DNA of 64,000 nucleotides from Halovenus rubra (GTDB taxonomy: Archaea; Halobacteriota; Halobacteria; Halobacteriales; Haloarculaceae). Positions 43,822 through 54,031 of this stretch are shown piece after piece. The notes beneath the pieces are model-generated. The model saw only the letters and a list, made by a program, of their open reading frames with translations, was not told the DNA's origin and searched no databases. Every line of letters begins with the position of its first letter. Positions within the stretch are counted from its first letter, which is position 1. The stretch spans positions 1-64,000 of the forward strand of contig NZ_JAODIY010000016.1 in the NCBI RefSeq assembly GCF_026586665.1. Direction: 5' to 3'. The position numbers and the translations under genes were made by a program.

Positions 43822-44560
43822 AGTGAATACTTCGTTGTCAAGTACCGCCGCTTTGCGCTGATTGACGAGAACGACGGCTAGTTCGTGAGCCGGCTGAAGC
43901 CGAACGCCAACCCGGAGATAGCGGCGGAGTTACGGGAATGGCGTGGCGACGCCATTCGCTTAACAGACGAGCAAATCCAAGATGTCGTGGACGACCACCA
44001 CCGAGAGTACATCGATGTGAAGGTCGAAGCGACGTTTCAGCGACGCGAGTACGCGGGCACGCAATCGTACGATAGCAAGACGTTCCGCGTCGTCGGCGTC
44101 CTCGTTCCGGACGCCGACGACTACATCTGTACATCACAGATCACCCGAGAGAAGAGTTTCTACCAGCAGTCTAGCGACAATCTATCGATGTCGGTGGGAG
44201 GTAGAACTGCTGTTTCGTGAGCTGAAGACGCAGTACAAACTAGATGAGTTCGATAAGAGCAAGACGTACATCGTGGAGACTCTGCTGTACGCAGCGTTGC
44301 TGTCGCTGTTAGTAAACTGTAATCTGTCGGCACTGGTCACCAAGCGAACTGACGATGAGATCGTGTTTCCGCCCGAGCGTAGGGCGGCGATCTTCCGGTC
44401 GCACGCCCAACTCACCCTCTCTGAACTCGGCGAGTATCTCGGCTATTCGCCACCGCCACTGCTGGAGCGGTTGATCGAAGACGCTCAGAAAATCCACCAG
44501 CAACGACCGATACTGCAAGAGACGCTCTCTACCGCCACACAACCGAGAGGTGAAGCCTAA
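43822..44560 (+). pseudogene. IS4-family transposase remnant (3' half)
   Basis: The frames together read like the C-terminal half of a haloarchaeal IS4-family transposase: KYRRFALIDENDG, an in-frame TAG (43879-43881), FVSRLKPNANPE and FRVVGVL. A +1 frameshift between ~44130 and 44180 follows, then YRCRWEVELLFRELK (the Y-2-R-3-E-6-K catalytic signature, from 44183) and a C-terminus ending QPRGEA at the TAA at 44558-44560. The N-terminal half and the left end are missing. A dead element immediately before the BREX promoter. Confidence 0.85.
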
Positions 44561-44726
44561 GTAAAGACAAATGAGTGCAAACTATCTATTGCGACAGATT
44601 CAGGATTCGACGCCCGAAAAGGAGCGTCCTGTGTGGAATGGCGCTTTTTCGGGGTGGGGCAACCGCCCATCCTTTCCCCCTACCACTGATAACTCACCAA
44701 TAATCCTCCAGTGAGGGGCGTAGACC

Positions 44727-44736
44727 AAATATAAAG
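44727..44736 (+). promoter_or_regulatory. TATA box of the brxA-brxC1-brxB-brxC2 unit
   Basis: AAATATAAAG lies 25-34 bases before the brxA ATG at 44761, as expected for a leaderless haloarchaeal promoter. No binding-site palindrome is obvious around it. Confidence 0.6.
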
Positions 44737-44760
44737 TGGGTCGGTTTAGTCTACCAACGT

Positions 44761-45600
44761 ATGACCCTCATATCCGATGGAGGTGACGCTCCTCTCTCAT
44801 CGTTGTCTGGACAACTTTCGCCAGACGAGGTCAACATGGATCTAACGATGTGCGGTCTCCTTGTTGATCGGGCTGAGGAACTGGCTCAGCTCTATGCAGA
44901 CCAAGGGAACTGGAACGATGTAAAAGAGATCTGGTTCAACGAGCGCCTCTCGAATCGGAGCACACGGGGAAGCTCCCAGAAAATTTTCCGGGTACTGACA
45001 TCGCGTTTCAAAAATGCACCGACAACTCTCCCGAAACCGAGTGTTCTTCCCCAGGTGTTTGACCAGTGTGACACGACCCGAGACAAGGCACAAATCCTCT
45101 ATCTGTATCTTATTTCTGATGATGCCTTGGTTCGGTACGTCGTCCACGAGTACAGTGCTCGTTTAGCTCGGGGTGAGCCAAATCCACTGGATTTCTCGAA
45201 CGAGACTCTCTCAACAATCCTTAGCAACCTCACCTATTCCGATGGCAGCAGCTTTGATTATGCAGAATCGACGACGGAACGGTGGTGCGAAGGGATTCGA
45301 TCTGTTATGCGTGAAATCGGGGTTCTCGATGGACAACAAGCGGTAGAAGGAGATCCCTCGTCAGTAGGAACTATCCCACTTCTTGTCGCATTGGACTATT
45401 CGTTTGAGACGGGTGATGAAGACTGGATTACAGCCCCTAGAGGATTGCTATACCTTTTCCAACCGGAGCAACGCTGGGAAGAACTGTTCGACCGTGCTGC
45501 AAACACCACCGCGTGGGAATATATCGAACTTCACGGAGATCTAGACTTACGCCCCAGTGAAGAAACGTATTCGTGGCTTCAAAATGGAGGTGACAGTTGA
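44761..45600 (+). CDS. brxA: BREX protein BrxA (DUF1819 family)
   Basis: A 279-residue protein matching the BrxA/DUF1819 pattern: an EIWFNERLSNRSTRGSSQKIFR segment (given here as WFNERL...STRGS, ~60-75), a run of helices, then AQILYLYLISDDALVRYVV (key residues LYLYL, ~115-130). BrxA is a small DNA-binding-type NusB-like protein of BREX phage-defence loci. First gene of the locus, with its own TATA box. Its TGA overlaps the brxC1 ATG by one base. The protein is somewhat longer than the ~200 residues of bacterial BrxA, with extra sequence at both ends. Confidence 0.85.
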   Translation: MTLISDGGDAPLSSLSGQLSPDEVNMDLTMCGLLVDRAEELAQLYADQGNWNDVKEIWFNERLSNRSTRGSSQKIFRVLTSRFKNAPTTLPKPSVLPQVFDQCDTTRDKAQILYLYLISDDALVRYVVHEYSARLARGEPNPLDFSNETLSTILSNLTYSDGSSFDYAESTTERWCEGIRSVMREIGVLDGQQAVEGDPSSVGTIPLLVALDYSFETGDEDWITAPRGLLYLFQPEQRWEELFDRAANTTAWEYIELHGDLDLRPSEETYSWLQNGGDS

Positions 45601-48600
45601 TGGTCGATGCGAGTTGGTTTGAAGACCTTCCAGACGATTTCGAGGAATCGGTCCGCATCGACAGGGATGAACGCGATCATCGCAAGCGCGCAATGCAGTC
45701 ATATCACGTAACGTCGGACTCTCAACGCTTCATTCGAGACTTCGTCGACCGGATGCTTGGCCAGGCGGATGATATGCGTACTGGGTCAAACTACTGGCTC
45801 TACGGCTATTACGGCAGCGGAAAGAGCCATCTTCTGACTGTCCTCGACGGATTGCTTGATACCGATTGGCTCGAAGGACAATATAACGATGTCTGGGGTG
45901 ACCTTACGCAAGTAACAGAGGATTCCAGTGTGGACCAATTGCGTGACAATTGGCGGAATATCCACGACGAATATTATGTCATCCCCGTCTCGATCAATCT
46001 TCTGAAATACCAGGGGCAAAAGCAGCGGAGTTTCAGTGAGATCGTTCTCAGACACGCTCATCAGGACCCCGATCTGACTGGTGTTGACGACGAAATCTCG
46101 AATGGACTCTCCTCACAGCTTGATGTCGCCTATTTCGAGAAGTGGTTCCGGACGACCGATGTATGGCCCAACCGCCAGACTCGTGCACAAGAGGTGCTTG
46201 AAACAGTCACTGCCGAGAGCGATGGGTACGACTGGGATTCGGAAAGCCTGTGGAAGGATATCCAGAGCTACAATGCGCTCGCGGATGTGGTTCTACCAAA
46301 ACTCTTCGAGGAGGTGAATGAAACCCGTGATGGGTACACGGACCTCAGACCCTCGGATATCGATCCAGAAGAAGTGGTGACACGGCTGAATCAACTGCGT
46401 GAAGAACGGGAGGAAGAGTTAGGGACACCGGTGAAGTTGGTGTTGCTTCTCGACGAGGTGAGTCTCTTTATTGGGACGGACTTCGAGCGCCTGACTGAAC
46501 TCCAGACGCTCGCGGAGAACATCGATGATATCGGCGATGGCGATATTCAACTCGTCGCGACAGCACAAGCCAAAATTGAAGACGTCCAACCGAAATTTGC
46601 CGCTCACGGAGCCGATTTTAGTATCGTCAAAGACCGTTTCCCGCACCGCTACCAGCTACCCAGTAAACACGTTGGCAACATCGCAAAGCGGCGTCTGTTC
46701 GAGAAGTCCGACCAAGGCGAGGCCCGAGTTCGTGAGGTACTCGAGGAGGCCTCGGTAAAACCGACCGAATCCCTGGTTTACAACGAAATCAAGCAGAATA
46801 CGAAACCGCCACTCGACAGCATCGACGATGAAGAGCTCGTTGAGTTCTATCCATTCCTTCCCTATCACGCTCCTCTGTTCCTCGAAATACTGTTCAATCT
46901 CAGACAGGAAGCCCCTGACCCCGCAAAATCAATCTTCTCGGGGACTGCGCGTGCGATTCTTGCACTCATGCACAATCTCCTCCAGGGTTGGGTTGAAAAC
47001 GGATATCCCGACCACGTCGTCACGCTGGTCGATTTCTATGAACTGATCAAACCAGAGCTGGAGGAGACCCTCGAAAAAGACGTTCGAGTTATCGGAGAGC
47101 TACCCGACGATGACGAGGGTGAGGAGAATAGGTCGCAAAAGGGAGGGAGAAGTATTGCAGACGAAGTCGCAGATGGCAATCTGAAAGCGTTCGATCTCGA
47201 CGTGGCGAAAGCCGTGTTGTTGCTGCAGCACGTCCACGATATCGTCCCACTGAACGAGGGGAACATCGCCGTCTCCGTGATGTCTGACCTCAACGGTCGG
47301 TCGTGGATTAGCACGCAAAACCGAGTCGAAGAATCGCTGGGGAGGCTCCAGAAATTCATCCGACCGACTGAAGACGAATCTGGTGCCAGATACCGGTTCG
47401 CCACACAAGAAGAGCGACTCATCTACGATGAGACCGAGGCAAACGAGGAAGATCCAGACTGGGATGCTATTCTCCACGCATTGGACGAGCATCTCTGGGA
47501 GCGAATTATGCAGGATCTTTCCCTTCCGGAGTCCGTTCCGTATAGTGAATCCGGTGACGAATATCCCGTCGCATATGAATTTAGTCTCGACGGTGTTGGG
47601 TTCGAGACAACCAGGGAAGCCAAGGGAGGTCTAGAAGTCTCCACTGCAGTGCAGGGTGTTCATCCAAGCTATTCGCCAGACAATGGGGATGAAGAAACTC
47701 TTTACTGGGAGATCGATACTGACGGACTCGACGACCTTCGGAAGCACATCGTCGAGTGGTGGGCGCTTCGGGACGCGATCTCGACACACACTGCCCCACC
47801 TGCTGTTGAACGAGATCTCGACCGGCGGGCTAGTGCTGTCAGAAGCAAACTCGTCAGCGCGATGCAGAGCGGTTCCTACACGGTGAAAGATCGAACGAAC
47901 ATCGGGACTCTCACGAAAGCAGTACAAACTGCGGTCGATGTCGGATATCCGGACGACTTCCACCCGATGATGCTCCAAGTGACCGACGACCGACTGCAAG
48001 AACTCGCCGAGCTTTCCACTGAAGATCCGCTCCCAGCATGGGCGCATACAATACAGGTCCCCTCCTCAGATCCATCCGCGAGCCACGGAAAGAAAAGCAT
48101 TCAGCGAAATGTATTGTCGCTCACTGGCCGGCAGTTGAAGGACAAAGAGGACGGTCTCAATATGAATACGGTCCTGGATGGAATTGCTGATGAAAAACTA
48201 TTCTACGATGAGGCCCGCCCTGCATTGCGTGCTATCATCTGGGGATTCTGTCGAGAAGGTCGGCTTGTTCCTGTCGACGAAGACGGGAACACGCTCGCAA
48301 ATGAAGTCGTTCTCGAGCAAAACCAGCTATCGACGACGAGACTGAAACTCCTTCCGCGTGAGCCGATCGGTAATCTCCTCGAAGAGGGTGATTTCAAGCA
48401 GACCACAGAGACAGTCGCTGATGGACTTATCAATCTCCAGGAAGCGAATACACAGCTCCGTTCTGCGCTCACTGGTCTCCAAGAGGACGTCCAATTGGTT
48501 GCAGACACGGATATCCATTCGGACGCTGTCGCTGGCTTGCTTGACGCCCTCGTCGACGAGTTATCAGAACGCATCGATGCAACCTCCGACCGTCTTGCCG

Positions 48601-49355
48601 TCGTCAGGTCCCAAGGAGACGGACTTGGGGATGCGATTGAACAGACTAACGCCGGACAGGAATGGCTCAACGAAGTCGTAGATGTCTGGAATCGACGGCT
48701 CCTATCGCTCTACCACTACGACGTTCAGCTGGTAGTCGGCGACAGTGAGTTCGAATGGATCGACGAGAAGGCGCAGTCATTGGTCGCGGAGCAGCGTGAT
48801 ACTCTCCATGCGTTCGATGGGAGCTGGTGGACGACAGATGGGTGGAAAGTCCTGGTTGGGGAGACTGCCACCGACTGTAGCGCCGAACTCCAACGCTCTT
48901 GGAACGAGTACGTCGATAAGCACGGACTCGCTACATTCGTGGAGCGGCTGGAGGGACATCCGTGGGTTGTTCCTGCAACGGAACTCCCGTCGAGTGTGCA
49001 TGTCGCCTTCGAGCGGACCTACATCACGCCGCTTCGTAAGCTTCGAAGCTGGTACGAAACCGTAGACGAGGCAGTCACAGCACTTGACTCAGATGACGAA
49101 GATACGCTGGCCTCGGTGGCAGATAATATCGCTGGTGTGCAACCTCGAACAGACGCTACCGAAGATGACATCGGCGTACTCGAATCTAGACTTGATCGTC
49201 TCTCTGCAATCGTCGACGATCGGACACCCGAAGATGTGGATCAAATCGGGGTTCTCCCGGACGACCGACAGGGAATTGATCAGCGCCTCGAACGTCTCGT
49301 TGAGAGCAGAGAATTGGACGTAGAGCAGGCTGATTCGGGGGTGATCATCCGATGA
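45600..49355 (+). CDS. brxC: BREX ATPase BrxC/PglY, copy 1
   Basis: A 1251-residue AAA+-like P-loop ATPase, a core BREX component. Walker A is YGSGKSH (71-77) and Walker B is LVLLLDE (~280-286). The long helical C-terminal part has several coiled-coil-like stretches. The start is the ATG at 45600, overlapping the brxA stop, with GGAGGTGA about 6 bases upstream; a TTG one codon earlier is less likely. The end overlaps brxB by ATGA. In BREX systems BrxC is needed for both methylation and defence. A second, clearly different copy (brxC2) follows brxB, which is diagnostic of the type 5 layout. Confidence 0.88.
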   Translation: MVDASWFEDLPDDFEESVRIDRDERDHRKRAMQSYHVTSDSQRFIRDFVDRMLGQADDMRTGSNYWLYGYYGSGKSHLLTVLDGLLDTDWLEGQYNDVWGDLTQVTEDSSVDQLRDNWRNIHDEYYVIPVSINLLKYQGQKQRSFSEIVLRHAHQDPDLTGVDDEISNGLSSQLDVAYFEKWFRTTDVWPNRQTRAQEVLETVTAESDGYDWDSESLWKDIQSYNALADVVLPKLFEEVNETRDGYTDLRPSDIDPEEVVTRLNQLREEREEELGTPVKLVLLLDEVSLFIGTDFERLTELQTLAENIDDIGDGDIQLVATAQAKIEDVQPKFAAHGADFSIVKDRFPHRYQLPSKHVGNIAKRRLFEKSDQGEARVREVLEEASVKPTESLVYNEIKQNTKPPLDSIDDEELVEFYPFLPYHAPLFLEILFNLRQEAPDPAKSIFSGTARAILALMHNLLQGWVENGYPDHVVTLVDFYELIKPELEETLEKDVRVIGELPDDDEGEENRSQKGGRSIADEVADGNLKAFDLDVAKAVLLLQHVHDIVPLNEGNIAVSVMSDLNGRSWISTQNRVEESLGRLQKFIRPTEDESGARYRFATQEERLIYDETEANEEDPDWDAILHALDEHLWERIMQDLSLPESVPYSESGDEYPVAYEFSLDGVGFETTREAKGGLEVSTAVQGVHPSYSPDNGDEETLYWEIDTDGLDDLRKHIVEWWALRDAISTHTAPPAVERDLDRRASAVRSKLVSAMQSGSYTVKDRTNIGTLTKAVQTAVDVGYPDDFHPMMLQVTDDRLQELAELSTEDPLPAWAHTIQVPSSDPSASHGKKSIQRNVLSLTGRQLKDKEDGLNMNTVLDGIADEKLFYDEARPALRAIIWGFCREGRLVPVDEDGNTLANEVVLEQNQLSTTRLKLLPREPIGNLLEEGDFKQTTETVADGLINLQEANTQLRSALTGLQEDVQLVADTDIHSDAVAGLLDALVDELSERIDATSDRLAVVRSQGDGLGDAIEQTNAGQEWLNEVVDVWNRRLLSLYHYDVQLVVGDSEFEWIDEKAQSLVAEQRDTLHAFDGSWWTTDGWKVLVGETATDCSAELQRSWNEYVDKHGLATFVERLEGHPWVVPATELPSSVHVAFERTYITPLRKLRSWYETVDEAVTALDSDDEDTLASVADNIAGVQPRTDATEDDIGVLESRLDRLSAIVDDRTPEDVDQIGVLPDDRQGIDQRLERLVESRELDVEQADSGVIIR

Positions 49356-49942
49356 CTGACTCTCCATATCTCGCGTTCAAAAAGAAGCTGTGTACGTTCG
49401 CTGATGGACAAGCTGGAATCCGAAATCCATTCGTGATCGCAGCGGTCGATCCATCAGTCGAACATAGGGTTGCAGACCGACTCAGTGAATGGGCGACGGG
49501 CACAGGAGAACCCCCAAATGTTGACAAGGAGGTCACGGTCCAACCGATTTGGCTCGACGAACTCCTCCCGGAGACGAAGGTCTACAATCTCTCGGTCGCA
49601 TTGGGTAGCGAGACGACTGCTGAGCGTATTGAAGAGACGATGCAAGATCGTTTGGCGGAGGAACTCGTCGAGGAGATGATTACGAACAAGATTGACGACG
49701 ACGGACTGGAAACGCAACAATACGTCGTATTGCTCCTTAACCTAGGGAGTCTCTATCCGTTCACCCGTGCGTCTGAACTCCTTGATGAACTCGACCGTCG
49801 CAATGTCAGGTCCACTATTGGAATTCCGTTCCCCGGCGATGTCGTCGGCGGGAAATTGAGTTTCTTCGGCGGCAACTCACGGCATTACTATCCAGCACAT
49901 CAAATTGACGGGCGGATTCTGGAGGTGCATCTTCAACAATGA
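49352..49942 (+). CDS. brxB: BREX protein BrxB (DUF1788 family)
   Basis: A 196-residue protein with the BrxB/DUF1788 core: NLGSLYPFTRASELLDEL (~129-146) and, near the end, GIPFPGDVVGGKLSFFGG and a YYPAHQI-like strand. It overlaps the gene before it (ATGA 49352-49355) and the gene after it (ATGA 49939-49942), so its synthesis is coupled to both BrxC proteins. BrxB is a small structural component whose exact action in BREX is not settled. Length is normal for the family. Confidence 0.87.
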   Translation: MTDSPYLAFKKKLCTFADGQAGIRNPFVIAAVDPSVEHRVADRLSEWATGTGEPPNVDKEVTVQPIWLDELLPETKVYNLSVALGSETTAERIEETMQDRLAEELVEEMITNKIDDDGLETQQYVVLLLNLGSLYPFTRASELLDELDRRNVRSTIGIPFPGDVVGGKLSFFGGNSRHYYPAHQIDGRILEVHLQQ

Positions 49943-52900
49943 GTATCAAAGAGCTATTTCGTAGCGATCCAACACGGCAACTCGAAGAAGTCCAGAAAAT
50001 CAATGCACGAGAGCAAGCTGAGACTGATGTCGCAGAGTTCCATGAGACTGAAAGTGCAAAGCGTGTGCTCACAGAACTTGGAGAGGTCATTCAAACCCAT
50101 CCCGGAGAAGCAGCACGCTTTCTCTATCTCCATGCGACCTTCGGATCGGGGAAAACCCACCTATTGAAACTCATCGGACTCGTCGCAGACAGTGAATCAG
50201 AATTCGCATATCTGGGTGATGAACTCGCTCAGCAGTGGCCCGGATTCGACAACCTCGCTCGCTCGATCGACGACTCACACGTTGATCGACTCAAGCCAGT
50301 TTTCCTGAATCTCCTTGATCGGGACGCCTCGAAAGAACCGCCGCTCCCATTCCTCATCTTTGAGGCGATCGGTCGTGAACTCGGCTATCCGACAGACCCG
50401 AATTGGTTGCTCGAGTGGGTCTGGACCGTCGATATGGAATACGACGGTGTCTGGGAGGCACTTCAAACCGAGGAGTATAACATACGGGGCGACAAGATGT
50501 CGTTCGAAGAAGTTCTCGAGGATCGAGGAGGACTACAAAAGTGGCTCAAAGGTGTTCTTCCAGGACTCAGCGAGACAAGCGGAACGCCACTCGCTACCGC
50601 TGCTGGGGTCAGTGACTCTATCAAAAATGCGAAATCGGAGGTGGATCGCGAATCTTTCGATCCGAAGGAATTGGTCGACCGGGTCAACACGGTTACTGAA
50701 GCATTGAACGAAGACGGCCCACACACGGAACTCCTCCTGGGTCTCGACGAGGTGGCTCTATTCGTCGGTGACAGTCGCCATCGCTACCGCGAGTTCGAGG
50801 AGACGATGGAAGCGCTTCAACACGGTCCCAACCCCGTCGTCGTCACGACCGGCCAATATTCGCTGCCAGCAACACGAGAGAGCCTCATCGGTGAGCCGTC
50901 GGACGATCACTGGTCACACCAGCAGATCCCACTCGAAGGCGCAGACACAGAGATCATTGTCCGGAAACGGTGGTTGCAGAAGGACAGTTCGGGCAGTGAT
51001 CGGGTATCATCACTCGTTTCATCGATGCCCGATCTGTCGCTGGAAACGTATTCGCCAGTCGGCAGCGCTGATCCGAATCCGGTTGAGTCGTATCCCTTCC
51101 GCGAGTACGATCTCACTTTGCTCCGAAAGGTGATGCAGGAGTTGATCACTCAGGGGAGAGAGACGAATCGAGACTACATCCAGGGACGAGCGCTGCTCGT
51201 GTTGGTTCGGTCGCTGTTCACGAAGTTCGATTGGGCAACAGCCGAGGAGGGTGCTCTCGTCACGTGGGACGAACTGTTCGACCTCCTTGTCGAGGAGACG
51301 ACGTATGTCCCGCTGTGGGTGCAGGAGATGCTGGACAATACGTTGATCCCGACATTTGACGGCGATGAGAATGCCTGGGAGGTCCGCGTATCGAAAGCTC
51401 TGTACCTCCTCAACCAGACCCCAGCTGTTCCAGCAACACCGGAGAACCTGGGTCGGCTGATGTTCGACGACGTCGATTCCTCTGTCGATGAAAGCGTCGA
51501 AGAGACCGAGTCCGCGTTGAACACGCTCGTCGATAAGCGAAAGGTGCTCACGGAAACGAACGACAAAGGTGACGAAGTATACACGCTTGTCTCGGAAGAA
51601 CAAGAAAGTATTCTCAGCCGAGCCCAGACCAAAGCCGAACAGATTTCACCTCATCAGCTGTCCGCGTGGTTAGAGACACGACTCAGAGAGAACGACGGCT
51701 TCTTCCGGAGCGATACCAGTCTTCACGAGGAGGATGTCGGTGACGAACGGCTCGTCCCGCTCCGGTACGAGTACTCTATTCTCGACCCAGTCGGTCGGGC
51801 TCCAACGACGGAATTCGATGCCGTGCGTATCCGGGTGCTGGCAGACGATCCGGAGACGGTTACTGATCAAGTCGACACGTGGAAGGACGTAAACGACGGC
51901 AGAGCTGGTGGAGAACACATACTCATCGCAATCGAAGTGCCCGAAACAACGCTCGACAGGATTCGGAACGTCCTCGGTATGGAGAAAGTCCTCGGCGATG
52001 AAACGGAGACACATGAGGAACTCGAACGAGAACATCGAACCGACAAACGTCAGCTAGAGTCTTCAGTGACTGATCTCCTTGAGAATGCATCAGTCCACAC
52101 AGTTCACGAGTATCATGGTGAGCGTCCGAGTGCCCTCGAAGAAGTCGTTGAAGACCAAGTTCAGTCCGTGTTTGGGTCGACTCGGAAGGTCCTGTCCCGC
52201 CCACTCGTGGAGGTCGACGATGCGAAGGAATTAGCGAAGTTCTTCAGAGGGAGCGGTGATTGGCCGCTGGCCGATAGCGATGAAGTCATGTTGGGCGTAG
52301 ATACCTCGAATCGGGCAATCGGTACCAGTGGCTGGTGTCGGGAGTTCATCGACGAATACGAACAACAGAGTGCAGTTGACGTCGAAACCTTGCTCCAGCA
52401 AACCCGCACTGCAAACGGTGACTATCGAGGGACGCCCCAGGAGTCAATCGCAGCATTGCTCATCACACTCGCAACGTCCAACGAGAAGGTTGCTCTCAAA
52501 CAAGACACCGACTACGTGACCGACCCAGCAGCGATCGGACGCCAGGTGCGTACGAAGGGCGGTCTCACCTCGTTGCAGGTGCGGTTCGGCGTCGATACGA
52601 TCAATCCCAAGGAAATCCGCAGGGTCGTGTCGACCATCCTCGGTCACAACCCGGAAGGCGACGACCCGGACGCATGGGTCAACGAACTCGCTACCTGGGT
52701 CGACGAAAACAGCGTCCTTGTCAAACGAACGTTTAAGCGCGTCTCTCGCGAGTTCGATGTGTCCCTGGATGCACTCGAAAGCGCATTGTCGCCAGCGTAC
52801 AGTGGTGGCGAGATTACCACTTCGGACCTCGTTGAGGATGGCGTCAAATCGGATGCTGAGACGTTCGCTGACGCTTGTGAACTCTTCGCCGCAGAGGATG

Positions 52901-53754
52901 GAGAGAAAACGCTCTGGGAGCAGTTCACCGAGACCCTCGAATTGCTCGAGGAGTGGTATCCCAGTGCGACGATCACGGACCGGATGCAGACAACTGCTGA
53001 GAGTGGATCTGTTCCGACGAAGTCGACTATTACTTCACGCCTTGCGGATGCAACTGGCTACCGGGTTGACGAACTTTCCGAGCAGTACCGTCGAGTAACT
53101 GGAAAAAACACCGACACCACAGATCCAGATAAAATCTGTTCAGAGCTGACTGACTGGCTCCGTGAGAATAAGTCGGAAGTCAAGACTCTCCTCGCAGATG
53201 GCACAGCAACGTTTGACGGTGTCTCATTCGATGACTTACGGTCGGTATTCGAGGTCGCTTGGAGCAACGATAAGATCACGGAAGAGGAGCTGGTTAGCTC
53301 GTCTACGTGCCAGCAGGCCGAGGACTACGAAACGGTTCGTGACCTTCTCGATGGTGATCCGAGCCCGTGGTCAGATCTACAGGCTGCTCACGATGATCTC
53401 CAAGCAAACTACTCGGAGTCTCCAACGACGGAGTCGGTCGCAACAGTGCTGGATTCATTGCGACCGCCATCGCTTCAGCGAGTTCAGCAGCTCATCGAGG
53501 AAGCGAGGGATCCGCGAACGGGCGGTGGTGCTTGGGCGGAACTTCAGCGCGTTGCCGAAGAGCTTCGGCAGGAGCTTCCGAACGCTTCTGTCACTGACGA
53601 TGTGACGGGATTAGTCGACGAAAATGACCGCCCGACAGAGGAGCGCGCGACAGAACTCCTTGGCGAAGCGGAAGAATTGTTGGCGCGTATCCGGGAAGTT
53701 AGGGATGCATTAGACGATGTTGACGATGGAAGTATCATATTGATCGAGAAGTAA
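49939..53754 (+). CDS. brxC: BREX ATPase BrxC/PglY, copy 2
   Basis: A 1271-residue P-loop ATPase with Walker A FGSGKTH (68-74) and Walker B LLLGLDE (~261-267). An N-terminal helical arm precedes the ATPase and a long Asp/Glu-rich helical C-terminus follows it. It resembles BrxC1 in plan but not closely in sequence, so the two are old paralogues rather than a recent duplication. It may form a mixed complex with BrxC1. Last gene of the first BREX transcription unit; a hairpin and a 318-base gap follow. Confidence 0.87.
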   Translation: MSIKELFRSDPTRQLEEVQKINAREQAETDVAEFHETESAKRVLTELGEVIQTHPGEAARFLYLHATFGSGKTHLLKLIGLVADSESEFAYLGDELAQQWPGFDNLARSIDDSHVDRLKPVFLNLLDRDASKEPPLPFLIFEAIGRELGYPTDPNWLLEWVWTVDMEYDGVWEALQTEEYNIRGDKMSFEEVLEDRGGLQKWLKGVLPGLSETSGTPLATAAGVSDSIKNAKSEVDRESFDPKELVDRVNTVTEALNEDGPHTELLLGLDEVALFVGDSRHRYREFEETMEALQHGPNPVVVTTGQYSLPATRESLIGEPSDDHWSHQQIPLEGADTEIIVRKRWLQKDSSGSDRVSSLVSSMPDLSLETYSPVGSADPNPVESYPFREYDLTLLRKVMQELITQGRETNRDYIQGRALLVLVRSLFTKFDWATAEEGALVTWDELFDLLVEETTYVPLWVQEMLDNTLIPTFDGDENAWEVRVSKALYLLNQTPAVPATPENLGRLMFDDVDSSVDESVEETESALNTLVDKRKVLTETNDKGDEVYTLVSEEQESILSRAQTKAEQISPHQLSAWLETRLRENDGFFRSDTSLHEEDVGDERLVPLRYEYSILDPVGRAPTTEFDAVRIRVLADDPETVTDQVDTWKDVNDGRAGGEHILIAIEVPETTLDRIRNVLGMEKVLGDETETHEELEREHRTDKRQLESSVTDLLENASVHTVHEYHGERPSALEEVVEDQVQSVFGSTRKVLSRPLVEVDDAKELAKFFRGSGDWPLADSDEVMLGVDTSNRAIGTSGWCREFIDEYEQQSAVDVETLLQQTRTANGDYRGTPQESIAALLITLATSNEKVALKQDTDYVTDPAAIGRQVRTKGGLTSLQVRFGVDTINPKEIRRVVSTILGHNPEGDDPDAWVNELATWVDENSVLVKRTFKRVSREFDVSLDALESALSPAYSGGEITTSDLVEDGVKSDAETFADACELFAAEDGEKTLWEQFTETLELLEEWYPSATITDRMQTTAESGSVPTKSTITSRLADATGYRVDELSEQYRRVTGKNTDTTDPDKICSELTDWLRENKSEVKTLLADGTATFDGVSFDDLRSVFEVAWSNDKITEEELVSSSTCQQAEDYETVRDLLDGDPSPWSDLQAAHDDLQANYSESPTTESVATVLDSLRPPSLQRVQQLIEEARDPRTGGGAWAELQRVAEELRQELPNASVTDDVTGLVDENDRPTEERATELLGEAEELLARIREVRDALDDVDDGSIILIEK

Positions 53755-53785
53755 TCAGCAGATGACTACGCGGAGCATAATATTG

Positions 53786-53819
53786 GGTCGTAAGAATATT
53801 TAGGAGTTAGCTTACGACC
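53786..53819 (+). terminator. Hairpin after brxC2, possible terminator
   Basis: GGTCGTAAG (53786-53794) pairs perfectly with CTTACGACC (53811-53819) across a 16-base loop. A T-run (TATTTTT) follows within ~12 bases. The position, 32 bases after the brxC2 stop, fits an end for the first BREX transcript. Confidence 0.5.
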
Positions 53820-54023
53820 AATCGTATTTTTGTCAGTAATTCGCCATCCTCATCGTTGAAAATTCTCAGGTGATAATCACCTGGGGAAGCAAGAGCACCG
53901 TCTTCAGTTTCATAATAAGGGGATGATTGCGTCGAGCCCGTAGACAGTAACTTTCAGGATGAGTCCCAAGAACGAAATCCAAGCTGGGTTCTTGGATATG
54001 TGATTGCATCTGATAATTAGCAA

Positions 54024-54031
54024 TTTATAAG
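54024..54031 (+). promoter_or_regulatory. TATA box of the pglX-pglZ-brxHII unit
   Basis: TTTATAAG lies ~42-49 bases before the pglX ATG at 54073. This would give a short untranslated leader of roughly 15-20 bases and makes pglX-pglZ-brxHII a separate transcription unit. Confidence 0.5.
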
